This document shows positions 26,802 to 36,721 of a stretch of 64,000 nt of DNA, in pieces. Position numbers and translations under genes: made by a program. The first letter of the stretch is position 1; each line of letters starts with the position of its first letter. The DNA lies in NCBI RefSeq assembly GCF_900566055.1, contig NZ_UPHQ01000276.1:1-64000 (forward strand). The letters run 5' to 3'. Source of the DNA: Mycobacterium innocens (GTDB lineage: Bacteria > Actinomycetota > Actinomycetes > Mycobacteriales > Mycobacteriaceae). The notes under the pieces were generated by a model, which worked only from the letters and a program-made list of their open reading frames with translations, ran no database searches and had not been told where the DNA came from.

Positions 26802-29800
26802 GTGCCCCTCGACGGTAATGAGCGATCTCACCGGATCGCCCGCCTAGTTGCCGTCGTCTCGGGAATCGGCGGATTGCTGTTGTGCGCCCTGGTTCCGCTG
26901 CTGCCGGTGAAGCAGACGACGGCGACGATCCTGTGGCCCCAGGGCAGTACCGCCGACGGCGGCGTCACCCAGATCACCGCCCCATTGGTATCCGGGGCAC
27001 CGCGGGCACTCGACATCTCGGTCCCGTGCCCGGCAATCGCCACCCTGCCCGCCGGCGGCGGTCTGGTGCTGTCGACCCTGCCGGCCGGCGGCGTCGACAC
27101 CGGTAAACATGGCCTGTTCGTCCGGGCCGACAAGGACACCGTCGTCGTCGCCTTCCGCGACACGGTGGCCGCGGTGGCATCGCGGTCGGCAATCGCCGAG
27201 GGACGCTGCAGCGTGCTGCACCTGTGGGCCGACGCCGGCGGCGCGCACGCCGACTTCGTCGGCATTCCCGCCGCCGCGGGAACGCTGCCCGCCGAAAAGA
27301 AGCCGCAGGTCGGCGGGATCTTCACCGACCTGAAGGTGCCCGCCCAGCCCGGCCTGTCGGCCCGCGTGGACGTCGACACCCGATTCATCATCAACCCCAC
27401 CGCCGTCAAAACGATCGCGATGACCCTGGGCGCGCTGGCGGTCGCGGCCGCGATCCTGGCTTTGGCGGTCCTGGATCGCCAGAGCCGGGGCGGTGTGCGG
27501 CTCTCCCGACGCCGCCCCCGGGCGGGCTTTGCGGCCTGGCTTGCCGACGCCGGGGTGATCGCCACGCTGCTGCTCTGGCACATCATCGGCGCCACCTCGT
27601 CCGACGACGGCTACAACCTGACCATCGCCCGCGTCGCGCCCAAGGCCGGCTATGTCGCCAACTACTACCGCTACTTCGGCACGACGGAGGCGCCGTTCGA
27701 CTGGTATCTCGGGGTGCTGGCCCGTCTGGCGTCGGTGAGCACCGCCGGCGTGTGGATGCGGCTGCCGGCCACACTCGCCGGCATCGGCTGCTGGCTGATC
27801 ATCAGTCACTTCGCGCTGCGGCGGCTGGGACCGGGCAAGGGCGGCCTGGCGTCCAACCGGGCGGCGGTGCTGACCGCGGGCGCGGTGTTCCTGGCCGCGT
27901 GGCTGCCGTTCAACAACGGCCTGCGCCCCGAACCGCTGATCGCGCTGGGCGTGCTGGTCACCTGGGTGCTGGTGGAACGCTCGATCGCGCAACGGCACCT
28001 GGCGCCGGGCGCGCTCGCCGTCATCGTCGCAATGCTGACCGCCACGCTGGCGCCGCAGGGCCTGATAGCGCTGGCCCCGCTGCTCACCGGCGCCCGCGCC
28101 ATCGCCCAAATCATCCGGCGGCGCCAGGCCACCGACGGCCTGCTGGCGCCGCTGGCAGTGCTGGCGGCATCACTGTCGCTGATCACCGTGGTGGTGTTCC
28201 GCAGCCAGACGTTGGCGACGGTCGCCGAGTCGGCGCGGATCAAGTACCAGGTCGGCCCCACGATCGCGTGGTACCAGGACTTCCTGCGCTACTACTTCCT
28301 CACGGTCGAGTCCAATGCGGACGGGTCGATGTCGCGGCGATTCGCCGTGCTGGTGATGTTGCTATGCCTGTTCGGAATGCTGTTCGTGCTGCTGCGGCGC
28401 GGCCGGGTGCCGGGGCTGGCCAGCGGTCCGGCCTGGCGGCTGATCGGCACCACGGCTGTCGGCCTGCTGCTGTTGACGTTCACCCCCACCAAATGGGCCA
28501 TCCAGTTCGGCGCGTTCGCCAGCCTGGGCGGCGCCCTGGGGGCGGTCACCGCGTTCACCGTGGCGCGGATCGGCCTGCACAGCCGGCGAAACCTCACGCT
28601 CTACATCACCGCGTTGCTGTTCGTGCTGGCGTGGGCCACCTCGGGCATCAACGGCTGGTTCTACGTCGGCAACTACGGCGTGCCGTGGTACGACATCCAG
28701 CCGGTCATCGCCAGCCGCCCGGTGACGTCGATGTTCCTTGCGCTGTCGGTGCTGACCGGCCTGCTGGCCGCCTGGTACCACTTCCGGATGGACTACGCCG
28801 GACACACCGAGGTCAAGGACAACCGGCGCAACCGGGTCCTGGCCTCAACCCCGCTGCTGGTCGTCGCGGTGATCATGGTGCTGGGCGAAGTCGGCTCGCT
28901 GACCAAGGGGGCGGTGTTCCGCTACCCGCTGTACACCACCGCCAAGGCCAATCTGGCCGCCCTGGAATCCGGGCTGTCGCCCAGCAGCTGCGCCATGGCC
29001 GACGACGTGCTGGCCGAGCCTGATCCCAATGCCGGTATGCTGCAACCGGTTCCGGGTCAGACCTTCGGACCCGACGGACCGCTCGGCGGCGTCAACCCGG
29101 TCGGCTTCAAGCCCGAGGGCGTGGGTGAGGACCTGAAGTCCGACCCGGTGGTCAGCAAACCCGGAGTGGTCAACTCCGACGCATCGCCCAACAAGCCCAA
29201 CGCCGCCATCACCGACTCCGCCGGCACCGCCGGCGGCAAGGGCCCGGTCGGGGTCAACGGGTCGCACGCGGCGCTGCCGTTCGGGCTGGACCCCACTCGC
29301 ACCCCGGTGATGGGCAGCTACGGCGAGAACACCCTGGCCGCCACGGCCACCTCGGCCTGGTATCAACTGCCTGCCCGCAGCGCGGACCGGCCGCTGGTCG
29401 TGATCTCGGCCGCCGGGGCCATCTGGTCATACAAAGAGGACGGCGACTTCGTCTACGGCCAGTCACTGAAACTGCAGTGGGGTGTCACCCGGCCCGACGG
29501 CGGCATCCAGCCGCTCGGGCAGGTGTTCCCGATCGACCTCGGGCCGCAACCGGCGTGGCGCAACCTGCGGTTCCCGCTGATCTGGGCCCCGCCGGAGGCC
29601 GACGTGGCGCGCATCGTCGCCTACGACCCCAACCTGAGTCCCGAGCAATGGTTCGCCTTCACCCCGCCGCGGGTCCCGGTGCTGGAAACGCTGCAGCAGC
29701 TGATCGGCTCCCGGACACCGGTGTTGATGGATATCGCGACCGCCGCCAACTTCCCCTGCCAGCGGCCGTTCTCCGAACACCTTGGCGTGGCCGAACTTCC

Positions 29801-30077
29801 GCAATACCGGATCATGCCCGACCACAAGCAGACGGCGGTGTCGTCGAACCTGTGGCAGTCCAGCTCCACCGGCGGGCCGTTCCTGTTGACCCAGGCGCTG
29901 CTGCGGACCTCGACGATCTCGACGTACCTGCGTGGCGACTGGTATCGCGACTGGGGAACGGTGGAGCAGTACTACCGGCTGGTGCCGGCCGATCAGGCAC
30001 CGGATGCCGTCGTCCAACAAGGCGTGGTGACCGTGCCCGGCTGGAGCCGGCAAGGACCGATCAGGGCTCTCCCATGA
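26802..30077 (+). CDS. embA: Arabinosyltransferase EmbA
   Basis: A 1091-residue Emb-family GT-C enzyme. It carries the motif [15 protein letters not shown] in the first large loop, [14 protein letters not shown], the [14 protein letters not shown] span region, and a C-terminal binding domain ([37 protein letters not shown]). EmbA works with EmbB as a heterodimer to branch arabinogalactan arabinan. It starts at GTG 26802 with a -10-like hexamer close upstream and no ribosome binding site. Its stop overlaps the embB ATG by four bases (ATGA), so embAB are translationally coupled. Confidence 0.95.
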   Translation: MPLDGNERSHRIARLVAVVSGIGGLLLCALVPLLPVKQTTATILWPQGSTADGGVTQITAPLVSGAPRALDISVPCPAIATLPAGGGLVLSTLPAGGVDTGKHGLFVRADKDTVVVAFRDTVAAVASRSAIAEGRCSVLHLWADAGGAHADFVGIPAAAGTLPAEKKPQVGGIFTDLKVPAQPGLSARVDVDTRFIINPTAVKTIAMTLGALAVAAAILALAVLDRQSRGGVRLSRRRPRAGFAAWLADAGVIATLLLWHIIGATSSDDGYNLTIARVAPKAGYVANYYRYFGTTEAPFDWYLGVLARLASVSTAGVWMRLPATLAGIGCWLIISHFALRRLGPGKGGLASNRAAVLTAGAVFLAAWLPFNNGLRPEPLIALGVLVTWVLVERSIAQRHLAPGALAVIVAMLTATLAPQGLIALAPLLTGARAIAQIIRRRQATDGLLAPLAVLAASLSLITVVVFRSQTLATVAESARIKYQVGPTIAWYQDFLRYYFLTVESNADGSMSRRFAVLVMLLCLFGMLFVLLRRGRVPGLASGPAWRLIGTTAVGLLLLTFTPTKWAIQFGAFASLGGALGAVTAFTVARIGLHSRRNLTLYITALLFVLAWATSGINGWFYVGNYGVPWYDIQPVIASRPVTSMFLALSVLTGLLAAWYHFRMDYAGHTEVKDNRRNRVLASTPLLVVAVIMVLGEVGSLTKGAVFRYPLYTTAKANLAALESGLSPSSCAMADDVLAEPDPNAGMLQPVPGQTFGPDGPLGGVNPVGFKPEGVGEDLKSDPVVSKPGVVNSDASPNKPNAAITDSAGTAGGKGPVGVNGSHAALPFGLDPTRTPVMGSYGENTLAATATSAWYQLPARSADRPLVVISAAGAIWSYKEDGDFVYGQSLKLQWGVTRPDGGIQPLGQVFPIDLGPQPAWRNLRFPLIWAPPEADVARIVAYDPNLSPEQWFAFTPPRVPVLETLQQLIGSRTPVLMDIATAANFPCQRPFSEHLGVAELPQYRIMPDHKQTAVSSNLWQSSSTGGPFLLTQALLRTSTISTYLRGDWYRDWGTVEQYYRLVPADQAPDAVVQQGVVTVPGWSRQGPIRALP

Positions 30078-33000
30078 CCGGGGCCATGAGCATGACCGCA
30101 GCCAGCCGCGACGTCCGGGTGACCCGCTGGGTGGCGACGGTCGCCGGCCTGGTCGGCTTCGTATTGTCGGTCGCGACGCCATTGCTGCCCGTCGTGCAGA
30201 CCACCGCGATGCTCAACTGGCCGCAAAACGGACAACTCAATAGCGTGACGGCACCGTTGATCACGCTGACGCCGGTCGACCTGACCGCCACCGTGCCGTG
30301 TGAGGTGGTGCGCGGCATGCCGCCGCAGGGCGGGGTGGTCCTGGGCACCGCACCCAAGCAGGGCAAGGACGCCAACCTGCAGGCGATGTTCGTCGTCGTC
30401 AGCAGTCAGCGGGTCGACGTCACCGACCGCAACGTGGTGATCCTGTCGGTGCCGCGTGACCAGGTGGTCGGCGGCGCAAATGCGCCGGGATGTTCAAGCA
30501 TCGAGGTCACCTCGACGCACGCCGGAACGTTCGCCACCTTCGTCGGTCTCAAGGATCCCGGCGGACAACCATTGCGCGGCGGTTTCCCCGATCCCAACCT
30601 GCGCCCCCAGATTGTCGGGGTGTTCACCGACCTCACCGGCCCCGCACCGGCCGGGCTAAGGCTGTCGGCGACCATCGACACCCGGTTCTCCACCACCCCC
30701 ACCACGCTGAAACTGCTGGCGATCATCGGCGCGATCGTGGCCACCGTCGTCGCGTTGATCGCGCTGTGGCGGCTCGATCAGCTGGACGGCCACCGCATGC
30801 GTCGGTGGATTCCACAAAACTGGCGCAGCTTCACCCTGCTCGACGGCGTGGTGATCGTCGCGTTCCTGCTCTGGCACGTCATCGGCGCCAACTCCTCCGA
30901 CGACGGCTACATCCTGGGCATGGCCCGCGTCGCCGACCGCGCCGGCTACATGTCCAACTACTTCCGCTGGTTCGGCAGCCCGGAGGACCCGTTCGGCTGG
31001 TACTACAACCTGCTGGCGCTGATGACCCACGTCAGTAACTCCAGCTTCTGGGACGCCAGCATCTGGATGCGGTTGCCGGACCTGTTCGCCGGACTGGTGT
31101 GCTGGCTGCTGTTATCGCGTGAGGTGCTGCCACGGCTGGGGCCGGCGGTGGCGGCCAGCAAACCTGCCAACTGGGCCGCGGCGATGGTCCTGCTGACCGC
31201 GTGGATGCCGTTCAACAACGGCCTGCGGCCCGAAGGCATTATCGCGCTGGGCTCGCTGGTCACCTATGTGCTGATCGAGCGGTCGATGCGGTACAGCCGG
31301 CTCACCCCGGCGGCGCTGGCGATCATCGCCGCCGCGTTCACGCTCGGAGTCCAGCCCACCGGCTTGATCGCGGTGGCCGCACTGGTGGCCGGCGGCCGCC
31401 CGATCCTGCGGATCTTCGTGAAACGCCACCGCCTGGTGGGCACGTTGCCGTTGCTGTCGCCGATGCTGGCCGCCGGCACCATCATCCTGACCGTGGTATT
31501 CGCCGACCAGACGCTGTCAACGGTGTTGGAAGCCACCAGGGTTCGCGGCAAAATCGGTCCCAGTCAAGCCTGGTACACCGAGAACCTGCGCTACTACTAC
31601 CTCATCCTGCCCACCGTCGACGGTTCGCTGTCGCGCCGGTTCGGCTTTCTGATCACCGCGCTGTGCCTGTTCACCGCGGTGTTTATCATGTTGCGGCGCA
31701 AGCGAATTCCGGGAGTGGCGCGGGGGCCGGCGTGGCGGTTGATGGGCGTCATCTTCGCCACCATGTTCTTCCTGATGTTCACCCCGACCAAGTGGGTGCA
31801 CCACTTCGGCCTGTTCGCCGCGGTGGGGGCGGCGATGGCGGCGCTGACGACGGTGTTGGTATCACGAGAGGTGCTGCGCTGGTCGCGCAACCGGATGGCG
31901 TTCCTGGCGGCGGTGTTGTTCATGCTGGCGTTGTGCTGGGCGACCACCAACGGCTGGTGGTACGTCTCCAGCTACGGCGTGCCGTTCAACAGCGCGATGC
32001 CGAAGATCGCCGGAATCACGGTCAGCACAATCTTTTTCGCGCTGTTCGCGATCGCTGCGCTGTATGCGGCCTGGCTGCATTTCGCACCCCGGGGCAGCGG
32101 TGAGGGGCGCCTGACCCGAGCTGTCACCAGCGCGCCGGTCCCACTGGCGGCCGGCTTCATGGCTTTGGCGTTCGTCGCGTCGATGGTGGCCGGGATCGTG
32201 CGCCAGTACCCCACCTACTCCAACGGCTGGTCCAACCTGCGGGCGTTCGTCGGCGGCTGCGGCCTGGCCGACGACGTGCTCGTCGAGCCGGATCCCAACG
32301 AGGGCTTCATGACGGCGCTGCCCGGCGATTACGGCCCGCTGGGGCCGCTGGGCGGCATCGACCCGACGGGCTTCACCCCCAACGGCGTGCCGGAACACAC
32401 CGTCGCCGAGGCGATCGTGATGAAACCCAACCAGCCGGGCACCGATTACGACTGGGATGCGCCGACCAAGCTCAAGACCGCGGGCATCAACGGGTCCACG
32501 GTGCCGCTTCCCTACCGGCTCGATCCGGCACGGGTTCCGCTGGCCGGCACCTACACCACCGGGCCGCAGCAGCAGAGCAGACTCGCCTCGGCGTGGTATC
32601 TGCTGCCCAAGCCGGACGACGGACATCCGCTGGTGGTGGTGACCGCCGCCGGGAAGATCGCCGGGCACAGCGTGCTGCACGGCTACACCCCCGGGCAGAC
32701 GGTGGTGCTGGAGTACGCCCGGCCGGGGCCGGGCGCGCTGGTGCCCGCCGGACGGCTGGTGCCCGACGACCTCTACGGGGAACAGCCCAAAGCCTGGCGC
32801 AATCTGCGGTTCGCCCGCGACAAGATGCCCGCCGACGCCGTCGCCGTCCGGGTGGTGGCCGAGGACCTGTCCCTGACCCCCGAGGACTGGATCGCGGTGA
32901 CCCCGCCGCGGGTGCCGGACCTGCGGTCGTTGCAGGAATACGTCGGCTCCACCCAACCGGTGCTGCTGGACTGGGCGGTCGGGCTGGCGTTCCCGTGTCA

Positions 33001-33307
33001 GCAGCCGATGCTGCACGTCAACGGCGTCACCGAGATCCCGAAATTCCGCATCACACCGGACTACAACGCCAAGAAGCTGGACACCGACACCTGGGAGGAC
33101 GGCGTCAACGGCGGCCTGCTGGGCATCACCGACCTGCTGCTGCGCGCCCATGTGATGGCCACCTATCTGTCGCGCGACTGGGCCCGCGACTGGGGATCAC
33201 TGCGCAAATTCGACACCCTGGTCGATGCGCCGCCCGCACAACTCGACCTTGGCACCGCGACCCGCGGCGGATTGTGGTCGCCGGGCAAGATCCGGATCGG
33301 CCCCTGA
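30074..33307 (+). CDS. embB: Arabinosyltransferase EmbB, ethambutol target
   Basis: A 1077-residue Emb enzyme, the main ethambutol target in mycobacteria. The motif [14 protein letters not shown] places Met283 at the equivalent of M. tuberculosis Met306, the most frequent resistance site; the residue is the susceptible methionine. [14 protein letters not shown] (406 region) and the [17 protein letters not shown] segment (497 region) are also conserved. A five-residue insertion, NSSFW at 322-326, stands in front of DASIW in the THVS-WMRLPDL loop. The N-terminal and first-loop regions are shorter than in M. tuberculosis (1098 residues). Start ATG 30074 overlaps embA; ATG 30086 is possible. Confidence 0.95.
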   Translation: MTGAMSMTAASRDVRVTRWVATVAGLVGFVLSVATPLLPVVQTTAMLNWPQNGQLNSVTAPLITLTPVDLTATVPCEVVRGMPPQGGVVLGTAPKQGKDANLQAMFVVVSSQRVDVTDRNVVILSVPRDQVVGGANAPGCSSIEVTSTHAGTFATFVGLKDPGGQPLRGGFPDPNLRPQIVGVFTDLTGPAPAGLRLSATIDTRFSTTPTTLKLLAIIGAIVATVVALIALWRLDQLDGHRMRRWIPQNWRSFTLLDGVVIVAFLLWHVIGANSSDDGYILGMARVADRAGYMSNYFRWFGSPEDPFGWYYNLLALMTHVSNSSFWDASIWMRLPDLFAGLVCWLLLSREVLPRLGPAVAASKPANWAAAMVLLTAWMPFNNGLRPEGIIALGSLVTYVLIERSMRYSRLTPAALAIIAAAFTLGVQPTGLIAVAALVAGGRPILRIFVKRHRLVGTLPLLSPMLAAGTIILTVVFADQTLSTVLEATRVRGKIGPSQAWYTENLRYYYLILPTVDGSLSRRFGFLITALCLFTAVFIMLRRKRIPGVARGPAWRLMGVIFATMFFLMFTPTKWVHHFGLFAAVGAAMAALTTVLVSREVLRWSRNRMAFLAAVLFMLALCWATTNGWWYVSSYGVPFNSAMPKIAGITVSTIFFALFAIAALYAAWLHFAPRGSGEGRLTRAVTSAPVPLAAGFMALAFVASMVAGIVRQYPTYSNGWSNLRAFVGGCGLADDVLVEPDPNEGFMTALPGDYGPLGPLGGIDPTGFTPNGVPEHTVAEAIVMKPNQPGTDYDWDAPTKLKTAGINGSTVPLPYRLDPARVPLAGTYTTGPQQQSRLASAWYLLPKPDDGHPLVVVTAAGKIAGHSVLHGYTPGQTVVLEYARPGPGALVPAGRLVPDDLYGEQPKAWRNLRFARDKMPADAVAVRVVAEDLSLTPEDWIAVTPPRVPDLRSLQEYVGSTQPVLLDWAVGLAFPCQQPMLHVNGVTEIPKFRITPDYNAKKLDTDTWEDGVNGGLLGITDLLLRAHVMATYLSRDWARDWGSLRKFDTLVDAPPAQLDLGTATRGGLWSPGKIRIGP
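31037..31066 (+). repeat. 15-base tandem duplication in embB
   Basis: Units 31037-31051 and 31052-31066 agree at 12 of 15 bases and encode NSSFW and DASIW. EmbA and EmbC in this window have only one such unit at the same point (VSTAGVW, VSTASVW), so the first unit is an insertion. Confidence 0.7.
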
Positions 33308-33388
33308 GTTTCGACTCTGCGTTGATCGCGGGTTCGAGGCCCCGACGCACGCGGTGGTCACAGTTTCGGCGACATAAATGCAGTCTCA

Positions 33389-34849
33389 TCACAAGGCGAC
33401 CAGCACACTTGTGCCGATGACGGCCCCGTCGGCGGCCAGCGCCTCGAGTTGGTAGTAACCGTCCGGGCCTCCCGTCTGCGGGATCGACGTGTCGTAGCCG
33501 GACCAGGCGACGGTGGTCCGAGGCGTCAACGTGTTGCTTTCCCGGCCGTGCAGTAACCGCCATCGATTCACCCTGGTGGCGCCGTTCCAGACGGCGTGTG
33601 CGGTATCGCCGGCGAAGGTCAGTTGCGGGGGTTCGACGGGATTGCCGGGCCACTCGTCGAGGAACGCCCGATAGGTACCGCCGGGCAGGCTGGCGTCGAA
33701 CACCATCTCACCACCCACGGTGAACTCGGAGATGTGTTCGGCGGTGCCCCATCCGGCGAAGGCGTTGCCACCCGGGAGCTGTTGCAGGTTACCCATGGCC
33801 CCCACGCTGAGATCTCCCGGGTGCCGCTGGGCCCGGACCAGGCTCGCCCGGCCGGCGGCGACATCCAGGTGGATCCATTTCAGGCTGGTCGGCACGACAC
33901 CATCGCCCATGTGCCCCTGACTGCCCTCGTAGTGGTTGTCGAATAACGTGATCGTGGCGGCATCGGACATCTCCACGTCGTGCTGGTAGGCGAATTCGAC
34001 GCCGTCGCCGAGGGCGAACGTGGACCGCTTACCACCCAGTCGCCAGTTGATGGCGCCGGTGCGGTAATCGACGTTGAAGACCGTGGAGAGGGCGCGCATG
34101 CTGATCACCAGGTTGCCCGCCGGGTCCAGCGCGATCGAGTTCATGTGGTACACGTCGAGCGTTTGACCGGCGGTGTATTTTGCCGGCGAATCGCTGATCG
34201 GGATGTGGCTCAACGCATCCCACCGGAACAACGTCTGTTTCGTGGCTAGGTCGACCACCGAGGCGGTGCAGTTGTAGACCCGGCCGTCCCTGGGTCCGCC
34301 GATGGCCGTCAGGTCGGCCGCGACCTCCGGGTAGGACGTGATCAGGGCGCGGCCGTCCGGGGTGAGCCGGAATTCGTGCATGTCCGACGACAACTCGCCG
34401 CCGGGCGTCAGCGTACTGATCACGTTGTAATGTTCATCGGCGATATAGCTGGCGCCGAGCCCGTGGCCCCATTGCTTGCGGCCCTGCCACCACGTCAGCA
34501 CCGGCTTTCCCCGGTAGCGCTGGACCCGGAGGTTGCCCGCGGTCTCCCCGGCCGGAAGTTCGCGCTGCCACACCACATGTCCGGCTTTGTCGGCGACGAC
34601 CAGCACACAGGGGCGCGACACGTTCCCGAGATGGGCCGCCGTGGTTCCGGAGACAAAGAATACGAAGCCGGGCGCCCCGCCGGGTTTGTTGACGTTGACC
34701 GTGTACCCCAGCGATTGCGGCGAGACGGCCGATGCCGCGGGGTTCGCGGACTTGTGCCCGCGGGTACCGACGGCGATCAGCCCGCCCGCGAGAATGGCGC
34801 CCGTGGCGACACCGAGTTGTCGCCGCGAGATCCGCAATTCGCGTGTCAT
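33389..34849 (-). CDS. Exported arylsulfotransferase-like (ASST family) protein
   Basis: A 486-residue protein with a twin-arginine-type signal (ISRRQLGVATGAILAGGLIAVG) followed by an arylsulfotransferase-family beta-propeller: VLVVADKAGHVVWQRELP, HEFRLTPDGRALITSYP, DVYHMNSIALDPAGNLVISMR, DYRTGAINWRLGGKRS, YQHDVEMSDAATITLFDNH. Conserved histidines in HEFRL, YHMNS and QHDVE match the positions used by the family. Such enzymes transfer sulfate between phenolic donors and acceptors, or act on other exported substrates. ATG 34849 is chosen for the signal sequence. It converges with embB and has no obvious partner gene. Confidence 0.75.
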   Translation of the reverse strand: MTRELRISRRQLGVATGAILAGGLIAVGTRGHKSANPAASAVSPQSLGYTVNVNKPGGAPGFVFFVSGTTAAHLGNVSRPCVLVVADKAGHVVWQRELPAGETAGNLRVQRYRGKPVLTWWQGRKQWGHGLGASYIADEHYNVISTLTPGGELSSDMHEFRLTPDGRALITSYPEVAADLTAIGGPRDGRVYNCTASVVDLATKQTLFRWDALSHIPISDSPAKYTAGQTLDVYHMNSIALDPAGNLVISMRALSTVFNVDYRTGAINWRLGGKRSTFALGDGVEFAYQHDVEMSDAATITLFDNHYEGSQGHMGDGVVPTSLKWIHLDVAAGRASLVRAQRHPGDLSVGAMGNLQQLPGGNAFAGWGTAEHISEFTVGGEMVFDASLPGGTYRAFLDEWPGNPVEPPQLTFAGDTAHAVWNGATRVNRWRLLHGRESNTLTPRTTVAWSGYDTSIPQTGGPDGYYQLEALAADGAVIGTSVLVAL

Positions 34850-35065
34850 CGAACTCGTTTCGACGTGCACATCACGCTGAGCGTCACACTCCTTGGAGAG
34901 CGCTACTTCCGGCGGCCGGTCGCTGTGGTTATACACCAGATTCAATGGGCGGGCAGCGTGATTCGTCTGCACCCAGCCGGCAATTCCGCGCGAGGTTTCG
35001 CCGTCGCCGACGCGGTCAATATCTAGTGCGGGTCGGGCAAACCGCGGGGAAAGACGGTGGGGGCC

Positions 35066-35590
35066 ATGCGCAGGCTGACACGAAATATGACCTTTACGGC
35101 AGCAATCATTTTGGCAACGTGCCCGGGGGCGGCGATCACGGTCGCCACCGCGGCGGCCAATCCCGGCTTGAGCGGCGCCACCAGGGTGGCGTTGGGTGCA
35201 GCCATGCGGCAATGCGATTACAGCCGCACCTCGGTGGCGCCCATGCTGCCGGCGGTTTCACCCCCTACCGGGACCGGCTCCGCGCTCATCCGCCGAGGGG
35301 GATCGCAGGTGGTCGCCGAGGTACAGCTGGTCAACCCCGCGCAGCCGGGGATGCATTACGACGTCGGCCTTATCCAGGCGCCCCGCCCATCTACAGCCCC
35401 GTGCGGTCCCGGGGCCCCGGGCACCGCTTTCACCGGCCTTGACCTCGATGCGGGCGGGACCGGGACGGTGACCATTCAGGACACGGTGCGCCAGGGTACG
35501 ACCGGGGTGTGGGTAATTGTCGAGCGTCCCAACGGCAATTCCCAAGACCCCGCCGAGTTCTATACCTCCGAGTTCCTGGTGCCCATGTAG
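35066..35590 (+). CDS. Secreted protein of unknown function
   Basis: A 174-residue protein with a cleavable signal peptide (basic MRRLTRN, hydrophobic core, ATAAANPG cleavage region) and four cysteines possible in the mature part, including one in MRQCDYS and one in APCGPG. The mature region has beta-rich segments (VVAEVQLVNP, GTVTIQDTVRQG, VWVIVERPNG). I do not recognise the family. ATG 35066 is chosen because GTGGGGG precedes it; GTG 35057 is an alternative. It is divergent from the arylsulfotransferase-like gene. Confidence 0.65.
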   Translation: MRRLTRNMTFTAAIILATCPGAAITVATAAANPGLSGATRVALGAAMRQCDYSRTSVAPMLPAVSPPTGTGSALIRRGGSQVVAEVQLVNPAQPGMHYDVGLIQAPRPSTAPCGPGAPGTAFTGLDLDAGGTGTVTIQDTVRQGTTGVWVIVERPNGNSQDPAEFYTSEFLVPM

Positions 35591-35730
35591 GCGAGGCGGC
35601 CGCTTACGGCTCACCGGCTGACAAAAAAGGGGGGCCGCAAACCAGCGGGGACTTCGGTCCCTACCGCGGCAGGTCGTCGCATGATGCGATTCAAGGTGAT
35701 TCGTCAATGGCGTCGGATGGAGGTACGGCC

Positions 35731-36198
35731 ATGAACGTCTCACCTGATTCGCAGACCCGAACCCGTATGTTCTCCCGGGTGCTCGGTCCTTTCCTGGTGA
35801 TCGTCGATGTGACGGCTGTGGTACGAGCCTCCGATATGGCGAACCTGCTGTCACAATTCGAGGCGAATTCGCTGTGGACCTGGGTGACCGGGGCTTTCGT
35901 CTTGCTGTTCGGCTTGGTGATGGTGGCCGGTCACCAGTGCTGGCGCGGTGCCGCGGCGATCATCGTGTCCCTGCTGGGCTGGCTCGTCACATTGCGCGGG
36001 CTGTTGCTGTTGGCCTTTCCCAGGGCCTTCGTATCGGTCGCCAACAGCATGATCGGGGCGCAGGGCGTGTGGGTGAGCTTGTGCGTCGTTTTTGCGCTGG
36101 TAGGGCTGTATCTGACCTACGTCGGCTGGGCGCCGACGCCCAGCCGGCCGACCCAGCACGCGGCGACGGGAAGGCCGGATCTGCCACGCGCCGGGTGA
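35731..36198 (+). CDS. Four-span membrane protein of unknown function
   Basis: A 155-residue protein with four hydrophobic segments (VLGPFLVIVDVTAVV, WVTGAFVLLFGLVMVAG, AAAIIVSLLGWLVTLRGLLLLAF, GVWVSLCVVFALVGLYLTY) and a short Pro/Arg-rich tail. ATG 35731 is preferred because GGAGG lies eight bases upstream; ATG 35707 is in frame. No family is recognised. It follows the secreted protein gene by 140 bases on the same strand. Confidence 0.6.
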   Translation: MNVSPDSQTRTRMFSRVLGPFLVIVDVTAVVRASDMANLLSQFEANSLWTWVTGAFVLLFGLVMVAGHQCWRGAAAIIVSLLGWLVTLRGLLLLAFPRAFVSVANSMIGAQGVWVSLCVVFALVGLYLTYVGWAPTPSRPTQHAATGRPDLPRAG

Positions 36199-36238
36199 GC
36201 GGGCCCCGGTATCACCGCAGGGCGCTCAGGAAAAAACC

Positions 36239-36603
36239 GTGCGCAACAGATTGGGGATCGTCGGCCTGGCGGCGACGGCGGTGATCGTCGCCGCGGTCGG
36301 ATGCGCTGTGCCCAATGGGAGCACGGCGGCCGAGTCGTCCGGCACGACCGCGCCGCGACCACTGACGGCGGATCATCGGTGGTGGAAGAAGACGTCGTGG
36401 TCAGGCTCGACACTGCCCAGCCGGACCAGCCGGTAGGTGTGCACTTCGGCCGCCATGCGGCCATCTACCTGCTGGAACGCGACGATCCTCAGTTCGCCGC
36501 GTGGTTGGCGGTGCTGCAACGAAGCCTGGACGAGGGGACGCCCGTTCGGTTCGCCTACGCGGTGGCGGGGCCACGGCTCACCCTGGTCGAGCCCGCGGAT
36601 TAG
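36239..36603 (+). pseudogene. Probable lipoprotein gene interrupted by a frameshift
   Basis: GTG 36239, preceded by CAGG, opens a frame with a lipoprotein signal (RNRLGIVGLAATAVIVAAVGC, lipobox VGC) that becomes basic and low-complexity after about residue 48 and stops at 36436. A different frame, open from about 36301 to 36603, then encodes a protein-like sequence (EEDVVVRLDTAQPDQPVGVHFG, RHAAIYLLERDDPQFAAWLAVLQRSLDEG). Together they look like one lipoprotein of about 120 residues with a one-base frameshift near 36350-36390. A sequencing error is possible. Confidence 0.45.
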
Positions 36604-36683
36604 CGCTGCGCTGGATTCCGTTGTGACGCAAGCTGTTTATCGCCACTGAAGCGGCCGGCCGGGGCGGAGCCGCGTCCCGGAAG

Positions 36684-36715
36684 TATAGACATATATAAAA
36701 CCTATGTAATAGGGT
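36684..36715 (+). promoter_or_regulatory. AT-rich fadE35 promoter with inverted repeat
   Basis: An unusually AT-rich stretch contains ACATA and TATGT arms separated by nine bases, then TAGGGT at 36710-36715. The latter is a -10-like element six bases before the fadE35 ATG. The inverted repeat overlaps the promoter and is a candidate repressor site. Confidence 0.4.
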
Positions 36716-36721
36716 CGCGGG

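Noticed and set aside
33308-33388. Resemblance between the embB downstream region and sequence near 59380-59410 (ACATAAAT followed by TCTCAT)
   Set aside because: The shared stretch is short and interrupted, so I cannot separate a dispersed repeat from chance without a genome search.
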